A program made the position numbers and the translations under genes. A stretch of 15,628 bases of DNA, from assembly GCA_003990745.1 (NCBI GenBank), contig RBNI01003551.1, forward strand, positions 1-15,628. Direction: 5' to 3'. The stretch is from Jimgerdemannia flammicorona (taxonomy: Eukaryota; Mucoromycota; Endogonomycetes; Endogonales; Endogonaceae). Shown here piece by piece: positions 1-6,955 of the stretch. The notes beneath the pieces are model-generated. The model searched no databases, was not told the origin of the DNA, and was given only the letters and a program-made list of their open reading frames with translations. Each line of letters starts with the position of its first letter. Position 1 is the first letter of the stretch.

Positions 1-1265
1 AAAAAAAAACAGTAACTAGTTAAGTAGGAGAATGCTCTCTTAGAGTAGAGTGACTGATATATCTCTCTAGTTAGATAAGTAATAGTGCTGAATATATATT
101 GGCTATCTAAGCTATGGTATCTAAGATATTATTTAGACTTCTCAGTATAAGTGATCAAGAAGTTATTGAAGATGATTAAGACCTAGATATAGATAGGATG
201 GTAGGATCAGATTGGCTGAGAGATATTGATATTACTAATAGACTAGGGGGAAATAGGTCTGGTGGATTTTACCAAGTATCTATACTGCTTAAGGATATGG
301 TGGCTAAAGTGAGCTAATAAGTTGAGGGGACAAGAGTGGGTACCCCTTATTCAGAGAGTGTGGAAGGTGCAGTTTTCTCTATATAATACATCTGGTAACT
401 TGCTCTCTCTAGTAGCACTAGAAAATAGCTGGAAGATATATTTTAGAGGATTCTGGTGAGAAGTGGTTGATAGTGCTCAATAAATTGGCCTCAAATGATA
501 TAGTGATGAGAGAGAGATTGACTAGAGACTTCAGATATAGAGGTGGGACTATCTTCTATTAAGGGGTGAGTCAGTAGATAACTTCTATTTAGAGAATAGT
601 GTAAAATATCTTTGGAAACATGAGAGAGATTTGTGGTCAGAGGTGTGGTAAGAAATGAAGATTAGAGAAAAGTGGAACTAAAATAGTATTTGATCTTAGA
701 GTAAGCAAGTAGTATAATGACTCCCCCCTAAGTTCTGGATAGCATAGTAGAGACTCTTGCAGTACAATGTAATATTGAACTACTGAACAGAACATCTGGT
801 AGAAGGAGATATCTTGGAGTATAAGGAGTGTCTTAATATCAGATAGGAAGATAAGGTAGTATAGATATCTGAGTATTGACTGAGAAGTATGAGGTAATGG
901 GAGACTTTTGGAGAACAATTAAGAGATAGTTAAAGAAATACCAGTCTGGACAGTTAGTGGAGAAGAGGTAGAGTGACCTCTAAAGGAGGCTAGTAAGAGA
1001 GATTAGAGATAAGTGGCTAATTATTGAGTGAGCTTTAGCTATTGGATTAGACTTATCAAACATTGGCTATATATATTTGGAGATAGTCAGTAGTTAGTAC
1101 TTAGGTTATAGGTTATAAGGTGAGAGTTTTTAATGCTAGACCTTTTGAATAGTTAATAGCAGAGATGGAGATCTAGAGAGAAGCTCTACAAGAGGCTTAT
1201 AGAGAAGATTTGCAGACAGAGTAAAGAGAGGATCAGAGTGATAGAGAGATTGGTAGTGCTCTGAA
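1..1265 (+). mobile_element. Decayed LINE fragment (copy A), 3' part
   Basis: This stretch is colinear with the 3' half of the better preserved LINE at 6955-9740; its first bases match around 8320 there. Alignable landmarks by eye are 87-175 (against 8400-8490), 205-480 (against 8520-8790), 735-920 (against 9040-9230, the RT-associated zinc-binding region) and 1000-1090 (against 9300-9400). The differences are overwhelmingly C/T and G/A, most Trp and Gln codons have become TAG, TGA or TAA, and no CG dinucleotide is left. No open frame survives. The 5' part lies outside the window, which begins in a short A run. The right limit is approximate, because similarity fades after about 1160 and the sequence changes character at about 1270. 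Confidence 0.85.
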
Positions 1266-1270
1266 TATAT

Positions 1271-1466
1271 CAGTTTGAACCAGTTCAAATTATAACTATT
1301 TCTGATTCAAACTGATTGAATTAATTATATAATCAATTTAAACTAATCAGAATCAATTTAAATTTATCACATGATTAATTCAAATTAGTTTGAATTGTAA
1401 CTGCTCTGATCCAAACCTCCAAACTGGTAATTCAAATTACTGAATTTGAATCACTAAATTTGAATC
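1271..1466. repeat. Cluster of TTTGAA/TTCAAA/TTTAAA motifs, possible hAT 5' end
   Basis: Ten hexamers occur in 191 bases. TTTGAA is at 1274, 1389, 1445 and 1459. TTCAAA is at 1284, 1306, 1379 and 1431. TTTAAA is at 1337 and 1357. There is no TTCGAA, but all three variants are what a TTCGAA palindrome becomes when its CpG decays on one or both strands. The block starts with CAGTTTGAACC. hAT terminal inverted repeats often start with CAG, and hAT subterminal regions often carry repeated transposase-binding motifs. A hAT transposase gene lies downstream in the same direction (13249 onward), separated only by the inserted gypsy element. That this is the hAT 5' terminus is inference; the partner terminus is outside the window. 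Confidence 0.45.
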
Positions 1467-1567
1467 ATTGTAATTCACTTATATATATAAATAGAAGAAT
1501 ATGAGAGAAAAATATTTATAGGTATATTTACAAATACAAATATGAATATATATATATATATATATAT
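1467..1567. repeat. AT-rich spacer ending in a (TA)n run
   Basis: This is an AT-rich, non-coding stretch. It ends in an uninterrupted alternating TA run from about 1545, which touches the left end of the gypsy element at 1568. The right flank after 13140 also begins ATATA and is TA-rich. The retrotransposon therefore landed in TA-rich DNA, and a 4-base duplication (ATAT) is compatible with both sides but not informative. Confidence 0.7.
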
Positions 1568-1773
1568 TGTCACATAGTGATCACTGAGTCCTTCAAATAT
1601 ACCAGATTCTCTTCAAGATATATCTCTTAGACTAACTCAAGTTTGTTATAAGCAAGTTCTTATTGGAGTACCTTCCCAAGGTCTTATAGTCCTCAAACTT
1701 CTTATCTTTAACTGTCTTGTTATCTCTTAGATTGCTTGCAAGGAAGTGTATATATTGTACTAAGAAGACTGAC

Positions 1774-1779
1774 TTTATT
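1774..1779 (-). terminator. Poly(A) signal AATAAA in the 3' LTR
   Basis: On the - strand an exact AATAAA lies about 20 bases downstream of the TATA box of the same LTR. As this is the 3' LTR, it is a plausible polyadenylation signal for the full-length transcript. Its role is inferred from position only. Confidence 0.4.
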
Positions 1780-1906
1780 TCAGAAGAAATAAGAGGGGTA
1801 TTTATACAAAATATAATTCAATAATTACTAAGATATAAAGCTAAATATAAATTCTAATAACTAAAACTACTAAGTTCCAAGGTTGGTACTGATGGTTGTA
1901 CAGGTT

Positions 1907-2038
1907 CAGGATGTTGGTATAATTCAGTGTCACATCAGAATACCAGTGCTGGTATTATTTAGTATTACATCAAAATACTGATACTGGAACAATTCTACAT
2001 CACCTCAGAATGCTAGTGCTGGCATTATCCAGTGTAAC
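1907..2038. repeat. 35-bp imperfect tandem repeats in 3' LTR
   Basis: Three full units (1907-1941, 1942-1976, 1977-2011) and a partial fourth (2012-2038) are each 35 bases long. They share a core resembling CCAGTGCTGG followed by TATT/AATT and a CATCA-AAT ending. The array lies in U3 between the end of the LTR open frame and the TATA box (sense direction), where enhancer-type repeats often sit. The same array is present in the other LTR at 11932-12063. Confidence 0.75.
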
Positions 2039-2045
2039 AAAGAAC

Positions 2046-2996
2046 TTAAAGCAGAAAGTTCAGGACCATGGGGGCTTCATCCTCATCATCAGAGGTCAGG
2101 ATATCTTCGAAGAAGATGAGGTCTATGAATTTTTCATATAGGTCACATGTTTTGCATATATCAAAGTTGTATGAGATGATGTCATCATATTTGATAGTAG
2201 CAGAAACAAGAAGATCTGGAGCTCTCCAGTCTATGAGGTTCTCTTCTACAAAATAGGAGACAAATGTGGGGTCTTGGGGAGGTCTAACCTAGATGCTTGG
2301 GCCTTGGAATACTGAGATCAATTTTTACAGGAATTGGTCTGGGTTGTCCTGAAGGATGGGATACCAGAAGTCTTCTACTTCATCACTATTGAGGGTGATG
2401 GTGGACTGGGCTTCTGTAGCCACTCTGGCTTCTAGTACATTGATACAGTGAGATAACAGGTCTCTGAAATCTGAGACTCTAACATACTCCAAGTTGGAGA
2501 TTGACCATGGTGTATGCCTGAAGATCTGATGGATCTTCTTAGCTGTTCTTGCCTCACATACTTCCATGGGAGTGGCATCTTGTAGCTCTTGAGGGCTGGC
2601 CTGTGGGAACTCCTGGCAGAGGAGGTTTCCTATTTCATACTCCTACCACATTTGAAAGCATTCAGTAGCAATGGTGATCCTTGTTTCCATTTCATGATAG
2701 TAGAGAATATAATGATAGGGATCTGCAGTACCCAGGTCAACACTGGGAGTCCTTCTTGAGTGGGTCCTCATAGCTCTTCTGATGTCTTGGAACATCCTTT
2801 CTTTGACTGAGATACCTTAGTGGTTCCTTGATCTTGAGGTTTGGTGGGCAGTAGACATTTCATTTATAGTAAATCTTTGAGCTATTTTGAGATTGGTGGG
2901 TCTTATTGGTTGCTGCTACTGTAGTTCCTTGATCCTTCTTTTATATTCCTCAAGATACTCATACTGTGGTCACACTGACTCACAGTTGGTCATCAT
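2046..2996 (-). pseudogene. U3 open frame of unknown function, 3' LTR copy
   Basis: In sense orientation, a protein-like frame runs from the LTR's outer end to a TAA at 2046-2048. The first Met codons are at 2996/2993 and another is at 2858, the latter giving about 270 codons. The best uninterrupted stretch (2325-2567, 80 codons) is compositionally like a normal soluble protein, with aromatic and charged residues well mixed and an Asp/Glu-rich tail before the final stop. I recognise no domain. Some in-frame stops here are sense codons in the other LTR: NH-stop-G reads Gln there, a TAG before EYE is CAG there, and a TAA after DQFL is CAA there. Others, such as the one after ELQ, are shared. 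Three consecutive stops in this frame (3090-3098) sit at the LTR edge, so it is not a read-through extension of Pol. In the 3' LTR this region would be part of the genomic RNA. Confidence 0.6.
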
Positions 2997-3100
2997 TGCT
3001 TATCTTGTATACCATATGATCTCCTTGTGCTCTGATCTGGTAGCTTGTGAGGAAAGGCTATCTCCTGTGCTGATGTCATCATTCTGAGGTCACTATTACA

Positions 3101-3110
3101 TCTTCCTCCT
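3101..3110 (-). other. Polypurine tract
   Basis: On the - strand AGGAGGAAGA immediately precedes the 3' LTR start (TGTAATAG). This position and composition are those of the plus-strand primer of LTR retrotransposons. Confidence 0.85.
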
Positions 3111-3454
3111 AAATAAGAATCTTCTTGAGCATCCTTATTCATTGGTCCAGTCTTGAAAAATTTGCTGATCCCATAACCTCTAGCAAGGGGTCAAAAAGTG
3201 GTATTTATGGACTAGCATCTTCCTTTGTATTTTGGCATGATGGTGAAGGGTCACTTCCTTCATATAGAGTAAGGGCCTGATTCTGATCTTGATCAATCAG
3301 TTGATAGTTTGAACTCCTCTGACTTTGAAAGTCTCATAGATGAGTAGTTGCCAGTGCCATATCCCTTAGAGAATAGTCTAGACAGATAGCCTGCTGGTTA
3401 TGAGATATGCTGTTATGATTTATGGACTAGAACCTCATGGGCAGTCATCATGTT
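3111..3454 (-). other. Post-integrase region, possible C-terminal Pol tail
   Basis: Between the first stop after the integrase C-terminal domain (3455-3457) and the polypurine tract lie about 345 bases. Their - strand frame, the same as Pol, still looks partly coding: stretches of 20-35 codons are separated by TAA, TGA or TAG at places that could have been Gln or Arg. I recognise no chromodomain. Pol may have ended at 3455, or the TAA there may itself be a decayed CAA and the protein longer. Confidence 0.4.
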
Positions 3455-3571
3455 TTACTTCTCTTGTATAGATTCATGGTACTTCTTGAGTCTGTTTCTA
3501 TATACTATAGTAGGCAGTATGGTCCCTAAGATTTTTCTAAGTCAAAAGGTGGTTTCTTTGATATCTTACAC

Positions 3572-4480
3572 ATAGAAGGGTCCTTCCCATTTGGGCTCCA
3601 GTTTTCACAACTATGAGGCTTCTACTATATTTCGATACAGTAGAACTTTTTCTCTGATTCAGATGGATTCTAGGGCCTTGTGATTCTTTTCCGCATTCTT
3701 CCTTATCAGTACTTGTGACTTAATGATGTAATCTTCAGCCTTCTTCCTAATTTGGTGTAGTCTCTAGATTTCTGCATCAACCTGTCTCTAAGTTAGATCT
3801 AGATTTGTGGCTGAGGTTCCATCAGAATCTTCTTCTCTGAAGAGCAGCTCTCTTGGGGTAAAGTGTGTGCTCTGTAACTATATATCTCATAGGACAGAGA
3901 GGGTGGTTGGGAGATAGTTATTCCAATTCCCATATATTTCTGAGATTTTCACTAGGATGTTCTTAAGGGTCTTGTTGGTTCTCTCTGTCTGTCCATTTTC
4001 TTAAGGGTGGTATGTAGTGGTCTTGATGTGCTGGATCTTATATTTTTGATATATTATCTCGTGGAATCTATTGATAAATTCCATGCCACAGTCTGTGGTA
4101 ATTTGCTTCGGTGTCTTATAGTAGCAGATGATTTCTTGGTGCAAGAAGTCAGCTATAGAGAGGGCATTGGCTTTTTGTAATGCTCCTGCCTCTATCCATT
4201 TGGTGAAGAGGTCTATAATAACTATAATATAGCAGTTTCCTGATAGCATTATTGGTAGTGGCCTAATAATATCCATTGTAATGTGGTGGAAGGGAATAGG
4301 CTCAATTCTTGATGACCTGGATACCTGGTCTTGCTGATCTTGTTTTTGTTTTTGGCACTTATCACACTCTTTGACAAATTGGCACAGGTCTTCTTCTATC
4401 TTGGGCCACTATATAGTTCTTCTTGCTTTGTCATATGTATTGATTCCTCCTAAGTGTCCTTACTCATGTACTTCTTCATT
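3572..4480 (-). other. Integrase domain (HHCC finger, DD35E core, GPF/Y)
   Basis: Integrase joins element cDNA to target DNA. The zinc finger shows the two His (near 4466 and 4452) and CDKC at 4355-4366. The core begins MDII near 4276, with the first catalytic Asp as its second residue. The second Asp is in TTDCGMEF, 60 residues later. The Glu is in NGQTER (3983-3985), exactly 35 residues after the second Asp. One in-frame TAA (4001-4003) stands where gypsy integrases usually have the Gln of HPQ, so it looks like a CAA to TAA change. The C-terminal part carries GPFY. No chromodomain is evident after it. Confidence 0.92.
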
Positions 4481-4739
4481 ACTTGATACTTCTTATGTTT
4501 GGGTATTACTAGCTTTTATCCTTTTCTGAGTATAGTGTTGTCTAGTTCAAATTGTTTCCAAGTCCAGTTGATGATGGTGATTGTCCAGGGTTCGAGGTGG
4601 TTGAGCATCTTCCACTATCTAAGGTAGCTGATTAATCCATAGTATAGCTCCTTATTCATATTGAATAGTCTTAATGGGAGTGTTTCAGGGTGTCCTTAAG
4701 AGTGCATCGGCATTGGTATTGATCTTTCCTGAGTGGTAC

Positions 4740-5060
4740 TTGACAGTACAGTCATACTCTTACAGCCTGCAGATCTATCTGACATATATTCCTTTGAGGT
4801 TCAGAGTGTGGAATAGCCAAGCAAGAGCAGAGTGGTCTGTTTGAATGGTGGAGTATTTCTCAGCTAGGTAGTAGTGGAACTTGTCTACTGCCCAGACTAC
4901 TGCTAAGTATTTGAGCTTACATAACTCATAGTTCTGTTCTGCTCCATAAGTACCTCAGCTTATATAGGAGATGACATATTCATGTCCATCTTTCTTCTGA
5001 GCTAGGACTGCTCCAAGTCCTATAGCACTTGCATCTGTCTGCAGGATGAATTCTAGGTTC
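4740..5060 (-). other. RNase H domain of Pol
   Basis: This domain degrades RNA in the RNA:DNA hybrid. It shows QTDASAIGLGAVLAQ around 5027-5040, with the catalytic Asp of TDAS, a Glu-containing stretch (YGAEQNYEL), and the downstream TDHSAL with Asp. It is in frame with RT and integrase. A TGA between SYIS and GTYG replaces what is usually Arg, consistent with CGA to TGA. Confidence 0.88.
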
Positions 5061-5249
5061 CAGTCTGGTCTTCGGAGGATAGATGCTTGGGTCAACCTGG
5101 TCTTGAGTTCATTGAAGGTTTCTTAGTGCTCCTTGGTCTATTAAAATTTGGTTTTCTTCTTCAGTAGCTCATAGATAGGTACTGTAATGTTGGAATATCC
5201 TTTGATAAATCTTCTGTAGTAGCTGGCCAGTCCAAGGAAAGCATAGACT

Positions 5250-5992
5250 TCTGTAGTTGTTCTGGGTCTCAGGTAGGCTACAACAGCCTCAATCTTCATA
5301 GAGTCTGTGTGGATTCCAGTCTGGTTGATGAGGTGTCCTAGGTAGGTGATTTCTTGAGCTGCAAACTTGCATTTCTTGAGCTTGATATAGAGGCCATGCT
5401 TCTTGAGCTTCTTGAGAGCTAGCTATATGTGATTGATATGTTTCTATGCAGTGTTGCTGAAGATGATTACATCATCAATATAGACAAAGAGCCATTTTCC
5501 AATCTCATTGCTGAAGACTCTGTTCATCATTCACTGGAAACTTACTGGGGCATTATATATTCCAAATGGCATTTGCAGATAGATATAGGTGGCATCAGGT
5601 ATGATGAAGGCTGATTTCTCACTAGTATCTTGAGTAAGATCAATCTGATGGAAGCCTGAGAATAGATCTAAGGTAGTGTAGTATTTGGCTTTACTTCCAA
5701 GAGTAGTAAGGATTTCTTGAATATTTGGCAAGGGCTGCCTATCCTTCTTGATGATGGCATTGAGCTTCCTGTAGTCAATACAGAGTCTTGGCATAAATTC
5801 TCCAGGTTTGCTTCCTTTCTTCAGAGTAAGGACAATGGGTGAAGCCCAGAGACTAATAGCTTGCTTGATGATTTCAGCTTCTTCCATTTCCTTGAGTTCT
5901 GCTCGCAGCCACTCTCTGTAGGTAGGTGGTATGGGTCTGGCTTTCTGGTAGATAGGCTTGGTATCACCAATGTCAACTTCATGGTAGTACTT
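5250..5992 (-). other. Reverse transcriptase domain of Pol
   Basis: This is a typical gypsy RT. The N-terminal ARPIPPTYREWL-type entry is followed by LWASPIVL, CIDYRKLN, the TTLDLFSGFHQI motif with the first catalytic Asp, QMPFGIYNAPVSFQ, and YIDD with the other two Asp (5471-5482). The primer-grip and thumb region includes LGHLIN and the later FLGLASYYRRFI. A TGA at 5531-5533 separates the palm motifs. Confidence 0.95.
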
Positions 5993-6169
5993 GGGTTCTT
6001 GATTGTGGATATCCCTAAAGTCTATAGTAAGTACTTCTTCATTCTGGTACAGGATCTTGAGAAGTTGTTCCTCTAGGAGAAAGTTTTCTTCAATGGTATA
6101 TGTGTGCTTGTTCTGGTCCTTGTCTTTCTTGTGCTCAAGTTCAGTAATCTTAGTGGTGGCATAGGCTCC

Positions 6170-6570
6170 TCTTCCAGTAGATCTAAAGCCTTGTTCTCCT
6201 CTCTTGATCTTGATGAGTTTGATGGCTTCAATGATCTTGGGTTTCTTGATTTCATGGATCAGCATCTGGCCAATCCTGTCATGCTTCTTGACTTCAAATG
6301 GGGTGGTGGGGTTATGATTTCTGACTATGAGGAAGATTTCATCAATATAATCAGGGCCAATTACTCCTCCTTCAACTGAGATTTCATTTTTGGCCAGACT
6401 GCTCCTGGTCTTGATAATTCCAGCATGGTTCTCTGGTAACTTGACTCCAATTCTAGTGCCAAGTAGAGTGGTGGTCTGTAGTTTGAGGATAGCATCTTGA
6501 ATGCTGACAAGGTCTATTTCTATAGCTCTTTCAGTCTTATATTCTGGGATCTTGGCTTCAGGGTGAAACT
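6170..6570 (-). other. dut: dUTPase domain inside Pol, between protease and RT
   Basis: Residues about 117-248 of the open frame starting at 6913 contain all five motifs of the homotrimeric dUTPase family in order and spacing: (1) AIEIDLVS, (2) TRSSLA, (3) GGVIGPDY, (4) DRIGQMLI, (5) RGEQGFRSTG. Other family hallmarks are the GVKLPENHAG turn before motif 2 and NHNPTTPFEVKKHDR between motifs 3 and 4. dUTPases hydrolyse dUTP to dUMP and pyrophosphate, limiting uracil in DNA. Two deviations are visible. In motif 3 the first Asp, normally the catalytic one (GVID), is Gly, codon GGC at 6356-6358. In motif 5 the usual GFGSTG reads GFRSTG, explainable by GGA to AGA. The domain is continuous with RT, with no stop between them, so it is a true polyprotein domain and not a separate gene. 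Confidence 0.9.
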
Positions 6571-6944
6571 TCTTGACCTTGAGGGTGATGTCTGATTCTT
6601 GTTTCTCCTCATCATCACTGTCAGCCTGAAGCTCTGGGGGCTGGTCATCTTCTTCAGCTTTTCTTTTTGCTTCAGCAGCTTCTTGCTCATGTTTCTGTTG
6701 GTAGATTTTCCTGACTTCACTGATACAGGACCAGCAGTCATTTAGGTATTCAGAGCAGTACATCCTAGTACTATGGGGATATCTTCCTTGAGGGGTATAG
6801 CTATCAATGATCTTGTTGTACCACTGCTCATCTGTGAGCTTAGGTGTCTTGTTCTTGTTCTTATTTACTGAGTACATGAAGACCTCTGTGTCCTCTTTAT
6901 CTCCTTCCTCCATATCTGGTAGAACTCCTTTGTGAACATTGATA

Positions 6945-6954
6945 GAGACTCATA
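6945..6954. repeat. Target-site duplication of LINE B, left copy
   Basis: GAGACTCATA here is identical to 9741-9750, immediately after the LINE poly(A) tail. With the adjoining A it may be 11 bp. It marks target-primed integration into the gypsy polyprotein frame. Confidence 0.92.
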
Positions 6955-6955
6955 C

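Larger units (their letters stand above)
1568..3100 (-). repeat. 3' LTR (left copy) of the gypsy element
   Basis: The 1533-bp direct repeat of 11593-13140 starts TGTCACATAG and ends CACTATTACA on the + strand. In the sense direction (-) it therefore begins TGTAATAGTG and ends GTGACA. Against the right copy the differences by eye are nearly all transitions plus one 15-bp indel, which fully accounts for the length difference. A sense TATA box (1799-1806) places U3 at about 1800-3100 and R/U5 at about 1568-1780. U3 carries a decayed open frame (2046-2996) and 35-bp tandem repeats (1907-2038). The polypurine tract abuts its outer end at 3101. Confidence 0.95.
3455..6954 (-). pseudogene. pol: Pol, 3' portion: dUTPase-RT-RNase H-integrase
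   Basis: This is the part of the polyprotein lying 3' of the LINE insertion. All recognisable motifs share one frame. From N to C terminus there is a charged linker with an acidic Glu/Lys/Asp-rich stretch (residues about 75-110 counted from the Met at 6913), the dUTPase domain (residues about 117-248), RT with LDLFSGFHQI and YIDD (5471-5482), RNase H with TDAS (5027-5038), the integrase zinc finger (CDKC at 4355-4366), the integrase core, and a GPF/Y-type motif (GPFY, 3572-3583). The longest open piece is 460 codons (5531-6913). It ends in TGA just after the NAPVSFQ motif, where gypsy RTs usually have Arg or Trp. About 20 further stops follow, mostly explained by CGA, CAG, CAA or TGG decay. 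The segment is inactive. Confidence 0.93.

Noticed and set aside
1..10. Leading A run, and the T run ending at 15628, as element termini
   Set aside because: Both coincide with the window edges and are probably contig breaks at homopolymers, or window boundaries. Nothing beyond them can be seen.
637..918. A 93-codon - strand open frame
   Set aside because: It is antisense to the decayed LINE A. The C-to-T/G-to-A decay and low complexity make long antisense frames likely, and it has no recognisable domain or conservation in LINE B.
1545..1567. (TA)n run as a replication origin or regulatory site
   Set aside because: A simple dinucleotide repeat at a TE insertion site in AT-rich DNA; nothing else supports a function.
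5861..6379. + strand frames over the dUTPase/RT region
   Set aside because: They are antisense to a 460-codon frame with unambiguous dUTPase and RT motifs.
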